Shown here: piece by piece, positions 5,299 to 12,115 of the stretch | Numbering within the stretch: position 1 is the first letter of the stretch | Layout of the letters: the number at the start of each line of letters is the position of its first letter | Assembly (NCBI GenBank): GCA_031289325.1 | Contig: JAITPS010000106.1 | Span: 1 to 12,115, forward strand | Source of the DNA: Candidatus Methanovirga meridionalis | Lineage (GTDB): Archaea; Methanobacteriota; Methanobacteria; Methanobacteriales; Methanobacteriaceae | DNA: 12,115 bases | Direction of reading: 5' to 3' | The notes under the pieces: generated by a model | What the model was told of the DNA's origin: nothing | Databases searched by the model: none | Seen by the model: only the letters and a program-made list of their open reading frames with translations | Position numbers and translations under genes: made by a program

Positions 5299-7009
5299 CT
5301 AAGTGCATCCTATGACAACTCCAACAATCCAATCATCCATGTGAATCATACAAGCATAATACATTAATTTAGTAAAAATTGAGACAACTCGCAATAACAG
5401 TCTAGCTGATTCTTCTAAAGATGTCATAGCAACTTCTACTGCTGATTCAACACCCATTGCAGTAATATTTGCTGCATAACCGAAATATAGAACTACTTTA
5501 AACATTGCATCAACAATAGCCCCTACACCCATCGCAGTAATGATACCAGTGAGTGCATAGACAATTGCTGCAATATACCAATATTTCGAACTCCATTCTT
5601 CAAACTCTGAACATGCTGAAGATACAAGCTCTTCAAAACCCATAAATATTAGCATTCCAGCTAATATAACCGCAAGTTGTGCACCATAAATAGCAGCCGC
5701 AGTACCAACAGCACTGAAACCTGCAGCCTCACATGCTGCTCCAATCGCACCATATAATCCAGCTGCAGCTGGAACAAATATGGTCAAAGCTGTTATTACA
5801 GCTAATATTAATACCAATCCCACTAAACAACCTACTATATTTGCGGTTTTATCAGCACGAGTATAATAATCATCACCTGATTTACTAGCCTCATTAAATG
5901 CAAAATTAGTATCTTTAGCCCCCCAAGTATTAGATTCATCATATAATCCACCACCATAACCACCTGCGGCATTATTAGTTATATTCAGTGCATTGGTTGA
6001 TAAAATACCATTATTATATATTGCTCCACCACTATCTCCTGCATAGTTAAGTGAAAAATCACTTATTGATAGAATAACAGTATTAGCATCATTGTATATT
6101 GCTCCACCTGAGCCTTCACCAGCTCTATTTAATTGGAATCCAGTGAAATAGGTGAAAAAATTATCAGCAGTATTATAAATTGAACCACCATTTTTATTAG
6201 CTGTGTTATTGGCAAATAATGAGTATCTAACTAAGAAATTAGTACCGGAATTATCATTGTATATTGCTCCACCATTACCAATAGCATAATTATTAAATAC
6301 TGATGAATTAAGCAATGAAACATTAAAATGGTTATTATATAATGCTGCTCCATTATTTTTACATACATTTTCGTTGAATATAGAATAATTAATAGTTCCT
6401 TTACTGTTTTGATTATATATTGCTCCTCCACTTCCTAAGGCAATATTTCTCTCAAATGTATTGTCGTTTATATTAAAGATTCCATTTTTTGTATATATTC
6501 CTGCACCATTACTTGTTGTTTTATTCGCCTGATTAAAAAGTAGTGTATTATTATTTAAGTTTAATATGCCACTGTTATGATATATTGCACCACCATTATC
6601 ACCTACATTCATGGTGAATGTATTATTTTTAAATTGGGATTCGTATGATTCAAGATATAATCCCCCACCATCATTACCTGCTATATTACCTGTGTAATTA
6701 CAGTTATTTGAATTAAATCCATCCCCAGAATAGTAAATAGAACCTCCTTCATGTTCAACTGCATTATAGTTAAAGGTACAATTTTCTAAATTCAATGATT
6801 TTCCATTTAATAGTCTTACAGCTCCACCATAAGTTTTGGCATTGTTAAAAATGAAGCTTGTATTTTCAAAATTAGCTCCATTTGAATAAGAATCTACAGC
6901 ACCTCCTCCACCAGATTGAGCAAGATTAAAACTAAATACATTATCTTTATAATTTATAATATCTTTACCCTCATCAAGTATGGCACCACCACAATGACTT
7001 ATTTCACTA
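5299..7009 (-). pseudogene. Startless second copy of the adhesin 3' two-thirds (candidate silent cassette)
   Basis: The reading frame matches residues 318-885 of the neighbouring 885-residue adhesin at a constant outer offset of 1708 bp. It is open from a TAA at 7024-7026, inside the last codons of that gene, down to the TAG at 5299. It has no ATG and no ribosome binding site in its first 200 bp. The first non-ATG candidate start is a TTG at 6795 (giving 498 residues), which lacks a ribosome binding site and would begin in mid-repeat without a signal peptide. The protein-level content is beta-helix repeats (GGAIYN turns) up to about 180 residues before the end, then a four-segment membrane domain containing SSACSEFEEW, SKYWY and HMDDW. 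Net length is equalised by a 4-residue deletion in the helix part and 4 extra residues in the membrane part. It could be dead, read by frameshifting from the gene above, or a donor for recombination. Confidence 0.8.
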
Positions 7010-8718
7010 TTCCTTTTGCGACTTTATGCACTCGACGATTCCTATAACCCAATCATCAACATGAAGATACATAAAAGCCCATCCAACCCCTCTAAAAATC
7101 CATCCTAAAGCTCGAGATACTATTCCTCCTGCTTGTAACCATGTTTCAACAAATTTTACTCCTTCTTCAAGACTTGTTGCAATATTAGATGATGCAAGAG
7201 CTATTCCAGCTACATAACCTGTAAGAAGACTAGTACCAACAGCACAAATAATAAATATAATAGTTAAAACATACCAATATTTCGAACCCCACTCTTCAAA
7301 TTCTGGACAAGCACTAGATATAGCATCTTCAATTGCCATAAATATTCCTACTCCAATAGCTATAAACACAACTTGTGTAATATAAAGTAAAGCTGTGCCA
7401 ACACCAGCACTAAGCCCAAAATGTCCCGCAGCTACTGCAACTAGACCATATAACCCAGTTGCTTCTGGAACAACTACAACTAAAATTGTTATTACGATTA
7501 ATACTAATGCTAATCCTATAATACAACCCACTATATTTGGAATCTTATCATCAGCAGAATAATAATCATCACCTGATTTACCCGCCTCATTAAATGAAAA
7601 CTTAGTATCTTTAGCCCCCCAAGTATTAGATTCATCATATAATCCACCACCATAACCAGCAGCAGCATTATATGTTATATTTAGTGCATCAGTTGATAAA
7701 ATACCATTATTATATATTGCTCCACCACTATCTTCTGCATAGTTAAGTCCAAAATCGCTTACTGATAGAATAACATTATTAGCATCATTGTATATTGCTC
7801 CACCTGAGCCTTTACCAGTGCCTAACCCAGCTCTATTTAATTCGAATCCGCTGAAATATGTGAAAAAACTATCGGCAGTATTATAAATTGAACCACCATT
7901 TTTATTAGCAGTATTATTTTCAAATAATGATTGTTTAACTAAAAAATTAGTACCATAATTATCATTGTATATTGCTCCACCATTACCAAGAGCATAATTA
8001 TTAAAAACTGATGAATTAAGCAACGAAACATTAAAATAATTATTGTACAATGCCGCACCATTATTTTTACAGATATTTTCGTTTAATACACAATAATCAA
8101 TAGTTCCTTTACTATTTTGATTATAGATTGCCCCTCCACTTCCATAAGCAGTATTTCTCTCAAATGTATTGTTATTAATATTAAAGATTCCATTTTTTGT
8201 ATATATTCCTGCACCATTACTTGTTGTTTTATTCGCCATATTAAAAAGTAGAATATTATTATTTAAATTTAATGTACCTCCGTTATGATATATTGCACCA
8301 CCATTATCACCTACATTCATGGTGAATGAATTATTATTAAATTGGTTTTCATATGATTGCAGATACAATCCACCACCATCATTATCTGCTACATTACCTG
8401 TGTAATTACAGCTATTTGAATTAAAATAGTCACCAGTATAATAAACAGATCCTCCTTCATGTTCAACAGAATTATAGTTAAAGGTACAATTTTCTAAATT
8501 CAATGATTTTCCACCTAATAACCTTACAGCTCCACCATAAGTTTTGGCATTGTTAAAAATGAAGCTTGTATTCTCAAAATTAGCTCCATTTGAATAAGAA
8601 TCTACAGCACCCCCTCCACCAGATTGAGCAATATTAAAACTAAATACATTACCTTTATAATTTATAATATCTTTACCCTCATCAAGTATAGCACCACCAC
8701 CATGACTTATTTCACTAT
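5299..8718. repeat. Tandem 1708-bp direct duplication
   Basis: Unit one (5299-7010) and unit two (7007-8718) are direct repeats. The right ends match base for base up to TGAAATAAGT next to a shared ATAG (minus-strand GAATAGTGAAATAAG at the junction, AGATAGTGAAATAAG inside the intact gene). The four-base ATAG at the junction includes the stop codon of the upstream gene, which suggests a short-homology or template-switch origin. Identity is high across the beta-helix portion and falls sharply in the membrane-domain portion (left ends). Confidence 0.9.
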
Positions 8719-9664
8719 CTGCTACATTTGTGACAAACATATTTTTAGTTGATGAAACTATTTTATTTTTATTATATATTGCACCTCCTCCACCAGTAGC
8801 ATAATTAGCACTGAACATACACCTATACATTGTGTTTATTGTGCCTTTATTATATATGGCTCCTCCAGAAGCATAATCTAATGCTTCATTGAATTTGAAA
8901 TTCACTAAATTCAGGTCTAAATTTCCTTCATTATATATGGCACCACCACCACCATCTTCACGATCCCAGATATTATCATCCACAACCTTATTTCCCACAA
9001 AATAGGCATCATTTATGGTTAAATTTCCTCTATTATTGATTGCACCACCTTTTAAATTAGTACAGTTAGTAATGTAAAAACCTTCTAAGTTTAAATTAGT
9101 ATTTTCTGATATATTGAATATATTTGCAGAATCACCACCATCTAAAGTAGTTGCATTCTCCACATGTTCAATGCTTTCATTCTTTATACTATCAGGATCA
9201 TCAGATGACTCAGTAAGCTTATTAAAATCTTCATAGGAATAATCTGTGTTATTGTAAGTTACCCACACCTTAGAAGGCACAAGTGCTCCAATATTTAAAT
9301 CATGATCAATGATTATATTAGTATTTCCCTCTCCACTATAATTACCTGGGATTAGTAATATAGTGTCACCTGATTTAGAATGATTAATGGCATCTTTTAA
9401 ATTAGTGTATGTTTGATTAGAGCCAACAATAATTGTGCTACCATCAATTAAACCATAAGTTACCTCAGCCATTCTATTAAGGCTATTCCTTGTATTATTT
9501 AAAGTATTAACAAGTTTATCTTTTGCATTGTTTATATCGTGGCTGAAATCATTGCTATCATCTTCAGATGTTGTATTATTTTCTAAAGCATATAGAAATT
9601 GACCATTACCACAAATTAATATAATTATTAAACAAAAACCAAAAATAGATTTCACAAATTTCAT
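7007..9664 (-). CDS. Adhesin-like beta-helix protein with C-terminal multi-pass membrane domain
   Basis: This encodes a surface protein of 885 residues. A signal peptide occupies about residues 1-26 (FVKSIFGFCLIIILICGNG core). A pectate-lyase-type N-cap follows (about 75-150; TNLKDAINHSKSGDTILLIP is the usual entry into methanogen beta-helix proteins). Then come right-handed parallel beta-helix repeats with GGAIYN or GGGAIYN turns, about 180-700, as in the Chlamydia Pmp-like proteins of Methanobacteriales. Residues 710-885 form a hydrophobic domain with about four predicted membrane spans (around 711-733, 755-778, 796-823, 845-867) separated by the motifs SSACPEFEEW, SKYWY and HVDDW. A single membrane anchor is more usual, so a polytopic tail is notable. 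The ATG at 9664 is preceded by AAGGAGATGAT with good spacing. The gene lies 58 bp after the upstream adhesin and probably shares its transcript. A role in binding host, syntrophic or polymeric partners is inferred from the family only. Confidence 0.88.
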   Translation of the reverse strand: MKFVKSIFGFCLIIILICGNGQFLYALENNTTSEDDSNDFSHDINNAKDKLVNTLNNTRNSLNRMAEVTYGLIDGSTIIVGSNQTYTNLKDAINHSKSGDTILLIPGNYSGEGNTNIIIDHDLNIGALVPSKVWVTYNNTDYSYEDFNKLTESSDDPDSIKNESIEHVENATTLDGGDSANIFNISENTNLNLEGFYITNCTNLKGGAINNRGNLTINDAYFVGNKVVDDNIWDREDGGGGAIYNEGNLDLNLVNFKFNEALDYASGGAIYNKGTINTMYRCMFSANYATGGGGAIYNKNKIVSSTKNMFVTNVADSEISHGGGAILDEGKDIINYKGNVFSFNIAQSGGGGAVDSYSNGANFENTSFIFNNAKTYGGAVRLLGGKSLNLENCTFNYNSVEHEGGSVYYTGDYFNSNSCNYTGNVADNDGGGLYLQSYENQFNNNSFTMNVGDNGGAIYHNGGTLNLNNNILLFNMANKTTSNGAGIYTKNGIFNINNNTFERNTAYGSGGAIYNQNSKGTIDYCVLNENICKNNGAALYNNYFNVSLLNSSVFNNYALGNGGAIYNDNYGTNFLVKQSLFENNTANKNGGSIYNTADSFFTYFSGFELNRAGLGTGKGSGGAIYNDANNVILSVSDFGLNYAEDSGGAIYNNGILSTDALNITYNAAAGYGGGLYDESNTWGAKDTKFSFNEAGKSGDDYYSADDKIPNIVGCIIGLALVLIVITILVVVVPEATGLYGLVAVAAGHFGLSAGVGTALLYITQVVFIAIGVGIFMAIEDAISSACPEFEEWGSKYWYVLTIIFIICAVGTSLLTGYVAGIALASSNIATSLEEGVKFVETWLQAGGIVSRALGWIFRGVGWAFMYLHVDDWVIGIVECIKSQKE

Positions 9665-9672
9665 AATTAATC

Positions 9673-9680
9673 ATCTCCTT
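9673..9680 (-). promoter_or_regulatory. Ribosome binding site of the 885-residue adhesin
   Basis: AAGGAGAT on the minus strand, extended to AAGGAGATGAT, sits 8 nt before the ATG at 9664. It closely matches the archaeal anti-Shine-Dalgarno complement. The upstream adhesin gene has the equivalent GGAGGATGAT, so the two leaders look paralogous. Confidence 0.75.
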
Positions 9681-9685
9681 TTCAT

Positions 9686-9725
9686 TTCCATATTATCATT
9701 CCATATTATTTTTCTTTCCATATTA
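9686..9725. repeat. Three direct copies of TTCCATATTA between the adhesin genes
   Basis: TTCCATATTA occurs at 9686-9695, 9699-9708 and 9716-9725, filling nearly the whole intergenic gap. The third copy overlaps the stop codon of the upstream gene. On the minus strand each reads TAATATGGAA, and a related AAATATGGAGG forms the leader of the upstream adhesin. It may be slippage of a leader segment, or a repeated binding site controlling the downstream gene. Confidence 0.6.
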
Positions 9726-11543
9726 CCAACTCACATATACAGGTTTTGCAGTAACAATAGGAACTCCATCACCAGGAGTAAAAGTAGGAACTTCTGCCCC
9801 CGATTTCGTTATTTTCTTTTCTCCAATTCTTCCCACATCACCATAAAAACTACTATAAATATCATTACCATTTGTAGCACGATTGTTATTGTAGTTAATA
9901 TTATTCAATATTAAGACTGATCCAGAAGCAGTAGTATTGGTATCAATGATTTTCATATCAGATCCATAATATATTGCCCCTCCAAGATCTGCAAGATTAT
10001 TGGTAAGGCTTGCATTGATCATATTTCCATTAGTTTTACCTATTAAAAATAATACTCCACCCTGAAAGTTAGCTTTATTGGAATTAAAAGATGTAATCCC
10101 TCGGCTATTAGAATCTATAACTATTTGAGAATTATTTGAGTATAATGCTCCACCATAAAAATCAGCAAAATTATTATTAATTTCACTACCAGTTAATTGT
10201 ATTTTAGTATCAGTTCCACTTATTCCACCACCATAATTTGCCCTATTATTATTCATTTGGGAATCTTCAACAATTATATTTCCAGCAGTGGAATAAATTG
10301 CACCTCCATTATTACCACATTTATTATTATTTAGGATGGATCTTGTTATTTTAAGGAAATCTTTGTTAACAATAGCCCCACCATAATCGGTATTAGTATT
10401 ATCACTTAAGTTAGAGACTTTGGCTATGTAGAAAGCACCTTTTTTATTATATACTGCAGCACCAGAACCTGCAGCATTATTATTTAAATCACTGCTCATT
10501 AGGTTAATCTCACCATCATCAGCATTAAAGATACATCCACCTCTAATAGCATTGTTATTTCCTTTGAAGACAGTTTCTTCAATATTAAAATTTTTACTTC
10601 CTTTATTGTATATTGCACCACCTTCACCATAATTTGATGAATATGAGTTGGCATAATTTCCTTTAAATGATGAGCCTGTAATTGTAAAACCATTACCACC
10701 AACATTATATATTGCACCACCATTAGCTTCGCAGTTATTAGATTCAAATGATGAATCAATAATTGTAGTTTTTTTACTTGCAAATAATTCATTATAAATC
10801 GCACCACCAAAATAAGCATGATTACCATTAAAAGCACTATTTTCTATGGTTAAATCTGTATTATTATTAAATATTGCTCCACCATATCCTACATCAACAT
10901 TATTAGTTGTAAAACTACTGTTTAAAATATTAGATTGGTTACTATTAGATAGATAAATAGCCGCACCAGATAAAGCTTTAGAAAATTTTAGAGTGCAATT
11001 AATAATATCAATGGAAGCATTATTTGATGAGTATATTTCACCACCATTATCAGAATTACCATTTCTTAAATTAAGATTAATGAGAGTTAAATGATTTCCT
11101 GCTGATATGGTGAAAATTCTTGACTTAGCAAGAGCATCAATCTGTGTATTGTTGTTTCCTATTAATGTTAAATTTTTATTAATAAGAATATCTTTCTCAT
11201 TAGAACGAGCATAATACCAACTTTGATTTAATTGAATCACACCACCATCATCACTAATATCTACTAAATTTTTAATAGTAGACCAATTATCTCTTCCGTC
11301 ATCTATGGGATTACCAGGTGAAAAAGGATTACCTGGGAAAAAAGGATTGCTCACGAAAGTAGGAAACCCCTGCATGTGAACATTACTACCACTTTTGGAT
11401 ATGTCATCTATGGGATTACCATGGGAAGTAGAGAACGGGAAAGTTAACCCAGTCATGCGAACATTACTACCACAAACCAGACCATTACCACAAACCAATA
11501 TAGTTATTAAACAAAAACCTAATATATATTTCATGAATTTCAT
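9723..11543 (-). CDS. Secreted adhesin-like beta-helix protein
   Basis: This encodes an extracellular protein of 606 residues. Residues 1 to about 24 are a signal peptide (KYILGFCLITILVCGNG) nearly identical to that of the downstream adhesin. Residues about 25-80 are a Gly/Pro/Phe-rich linker made of a duplicated unit. The beta-helix begins near residue 85 (STIKNLVDISDDGGVIQL) and continues with GGAIYN-type turns to about residue 560. The tail ends abruptly in PTFTPGDGVPIVTAKPVYVSW with no membrane span, cell-wall-binding repeat or Ig-like domain, so anchoring may need a partner such as the membrane-bearing adhesin just downstream, or the protein may be truncated. I chose the ATG at 11543 because GGAGG lies 6 nt upstream and the product then starts exactly like its paralogue. 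An in-frame ATG at 11588 would add 15 residues with no ribosome binding site. The gene is probably co-transcribed with the 885-residue adhesin. Confidence 0.87.
   Translation of the reverse strand: MKFMKYILGFCLITILVCGNGLVCGSNVRMTGLTFPFSTSHGNPIDDISKSGSNVHMQGFPTFVSNPFFPGNPFSPGNPIDDGRDNWSTIKNLVDISDDGGVIQLNQSWYYARSNEKDILINKNLTLIGNNNTQIDALAKSRIFTISAGNHLTLINLNLRNGNSDNGGEIYSSNNASIDIINCTLKFSKALSGAAIYLSNSNQSNILNSSFTTNNVDVGYGGAIFNNNTDLTIENSAFNGNHAYFGGAIYNELFASKKTTIIDSSFESNNCEANGGAIYNVGGNGFTITGSSFKGNYANSYSSNYGEGGAIYNKGSKNFNIEETVFKGNNNAIRGGCIFNADDGEINLMSSDLNNNAAGSGAAVYNKKGAFYIAKVSNLSDNTNTDYGGAIVNKDFLKITRSILNNNKCGNNGGAIYSTAGNIIVEDSQMNNNRANYGGGISGTDTKIQLTGSEINNNFADFYGGALYSNNSQIVIDSNSRGITSFNSNKANFQGGVLFLIGKTNGNMINASLTNNLADLGGAIYYGSDMKIIDTNTTASGSVLILNNINYNNNRATNGNDIYSSFYGDVGRIGEKKITKSGAEVPTFTPGDGVPIVTAKPVYVSW
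11299..11480 (-). repeat. Internal duplication in the N-terminal linker
   Basis: TCATCTATGGGATTACCA is present at 11299-11316 and 11404-11421 (offset 105 bp, 35 codons), and GAACATTACTACCAC is present at 11378-11392 and 11459-11473 (offset 81 bp). The unequal offsets reflect a 24-bp expansion in one unit that adds NPF/PGN repeats. In protein this gives two units that begin SNVRMTG or SNVHMQG and end GNPIDD. Both offsets are multiples of three, so the frame is kept. The linker presumably spaces the beta-helix from the signal peptide or a neighbour. Confidence 0.75.
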
Positions 11544-11549
11544 AATCAT

Positions 11550-11554
11550 CCTCC
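11550..11554 (-). promoter_or_regulatory. Ribosome binding site deciding the start at 11543
   Basis: GGAGG on the minus strand lies six nt before the ATG at 11543. This is the main reason to prefer that start over the in-frame ATG at 11588. Confidence 0.75.
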
Positions 11555-11584
11555 ATATTTTCTCCAATTTCCATTTGCAAGAAT

Positions 11585-11701
11585 TCATGTTAAATTTACA
11601 GTGCTAATATCATTTATGTTATTAGATAATTGATTAGTAGCACATAAATTCACTATTAATCCAGCAATAAGGAAATATTTATTACTATATACAATTCTCA
11701 A
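11585..11701 (-). CDS. Candidate 38-residue hydrophobic peptide upstream of the adhesins
   Basis: A TTG at 11701, directly after an in-frame TAA, has AGAGGA about 9 nt upstream and opens 38 codons. The product has a basic N-terminus followed by a hydrophobic core (KYFLIAGLIVNLCA) and a polar Asn/Ser tail, so it resembles a free signal peptide or small membrane peptide. Its TGA stop overlaps an ATG (sequence ATGA at 11585-11588) that is in frame with the secreted adhesin, an arrangement seen in translational coupling. A TATA-like box lies about 30 bp upstream of the TTG. It could be a leader peptide, the worn-down start of a third adhesin, or chance. I know of no family. Confidence 0.3.
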   Translation of the reverse strand: MRIVYSNKYFLIAGLIVNLCATNQLSNNINDISTVNLT

Positions 11702-11730
11702 TTATTTTTATCCTCTATTAAAAAGTCAAC

Positions 11731-11740
11731 TATATAATTA
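11731..11740 (-). promoter_or_regulatory. Possible promoter of the adhesin operon
   Basis: On the minus strand TAATTATATA forms a TATA-like box about 190 bp upstream of the secreted adhesin start and about 30 bp upstream of the TTG of the small frame. A second TATA-like GTATATAG lies at 11685-11692. In such AT-rich DNA neither can be chosen with confidence. This would be the first promoter of the cluster small frame, secreted adhesin, membrane adhesin. Confidence 0.3.
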
Positions 11741-11858
11741 TTATGAGCCTATTTTATCATTATTATTTCCTTTATCTATGCTTTAATCGCTATGTTTTAA
11801 AAAGTAAGCACAAAATAATTATGTCATTGACTTTTGACTTACTCTTTGGCATACAAAT

Positions 11859-11889
11859 AAAAAAAAAGGTGTACATAAAAATTTTTATG
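11859..11889 (-). terminator. Terminator after the gene at the right edge
   Basis: The 16-bp palindrome CATAAAAATTTTTATG (11874-11889) is followed on the minus strand, six nt later, by a run of nine T (11859-11867). It lies about 107 bp after the stop at 11997 and would separate the right-edge gene from the adhesin cluster. The gap 11741-11996 holds no other feature I can support. Confidence 0.6.
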
Positions 11890-11996
11890 CATTCTACACA
11901 TTGTTATTTAATATTTTATTTTATATATATTTTATAACAACATTTTTATAACAAACATTCATCAATAAATTAACAATGGATTAATTCACTATATAC

Positions 11997-12115
11997 TTAT
12001 TTATGACCTGCATTTATAGATACTGAACCTGAATTACCAAATATATCATACTTAATTCTTGCAGTGGAACCTAATGCTCCACAAAAATTAAAATTAGGAT
12101 TTGATGTCCTATCTT
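11997..12115 (-). CDS. 3' end of an unidentified gene, cut by the window edge
   Basis: The minus-strand frame entering at the right edge encodes 38 residues before the TAA at 11997. The sequence has protein-like composition and normal codon use: a run with NPNFNFCGALGSTARIKYDI, then FGNSGSVSINAGHK at the C-terminus. The alternating Gly/Ser and hydrophobic residues suggest a beta-rich, possibly extracellular or pilin-like tail, but I do not recognise a family. A terminator-like hairpin follows about 107 bp later. The 5' part lies outside the window. Confidence 0.55.
   Translation of the reverse strand, partial: DRTSNPNFNFCGALGSTARIKYDIFGNSGSVSINAGHK

Noticed and set aside
6231..6431. Minus-strand open frame of 66 codons inside the truncated adhesin copy
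   Set aside because: It lies wholly within the beta-helix frame in another phase. Its Met/Ile/Val/Leu-rich product is what repeated GGAIYN codons give when read out of frame.
5299..6795. Independent 498-residue adhesin starting at the TTG at 6795
   Set aside because: The TTG corresponds to an internal Leu of the intact paralogue, has no ribosome binding site or signal peptide, and similarity continues in frame for another 214 bp upstream, so the TTG is not a natural start.
10499..10837. Minus-strand open frame of 112 codons inside the secreted adhesin
   Set aside because: It is an out-of-phase reading of the beta-helix repeats with the same biased Met/Val/Leu composition and no independent start signal.
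9723..11588. Start of the secreted adhesin at the ATG at 11588
   Set aside because: It would place 15 polar residues ahead of the signal peptide and has no ribosome binding site. The ATG at 11543 has GGAGG at proper spacing and aligns with the paralogue.
11395..11607. Plus-strand open frame of 70 codons
   Set aside because: It lies antisense to the signal peptide and linker of the secreted adhesin, has no ribosome binding site, and has no recognisable content.
11743..11937. Plus-strand open frame of 64 codons
   Set aside because: It is rich in Tyr, Phe, Ile and Lys as expected of AT-rich noise. It has no ribosome binding site and runs antisense through the terminator of the right-edge gene.

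Overview
The window looks like chromosomal DNA from an AT-rich methanogenic archaeon of the order Methanobacteriales, most likely near Methanobrevibacter or Methanosphaera. The evidence is very low GC (about a quarter, by eye), large secreted proteins built from Asn-rich beta-helix repeats with GGAIYN-type turns (the adhesin-like proteins typical of these gut and insect methanogens), GGAGG-type ribosome binding sites, TATA-type promoters, TTG and GTG starts, and a broken fragment of an archaeal prephenate dehydrogenase. The species assignment is inference. Every protein gene I can support is on the minus strand.

Left part (1-4101): three unrelated single genes separated by long AT-rich gaps. 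They encode a DUF6882-like protein (398-1081), a beta-class DNA methyltransferase with no visible restriction partner (1686-2780) and a gamma-carbonic-anhydrase-like hexapeptide protein (3321-3797). The block is bracketed by a 157-bp inverted repeat (1-157 and 3945-4101) that aligns without gaps at about 94% identity. Each arm holds a perfect hairpin. A third hairpin of the same family lies at 1222-1240, and the stems differ by a compensatory base-pair change.

Middle (4102-5298): a gene graveyard. It holds two tandem hairpins with identical TAAA loops, a possible plus-strand remnant, a clear twice-frameshifted N-terminal piece of tyrA (4683-4852, minus), and an unidentified minus-strand remnant (4954-5150) that still has a terminator-like hairpin.

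Right part (5299-11743): an adhesin locus read right to left. A possible small TTG-started peptide (11585-11701) is followed by a secreted beta-helix protein of 606 residues (9723-11543) and, 58 bp later, a beta-helix protein of 885 residues with a C-terminal multi-pass membrane domain (7007-9664). Directly after its stop codon lies a promoterless, startless second copy of its 3' two-thirds (5299-7009) at a constant offset of 1708 bp, followed by a terminator. In the two copies the beta-helix part is about 85% identical in protein, but the membrane domain is only about half identical and keeps a few invariant motifs. This arrangement resembles an expressed gene with an adjacent silent 3' cassette. 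The right edge (11997-12115) holds the last 38 codons of another minus-strand gene.

The most interesting items are the silent-cassette architecture, the inverted-repeat bracket around the methyltransferase block, and the covarying hairpin family.
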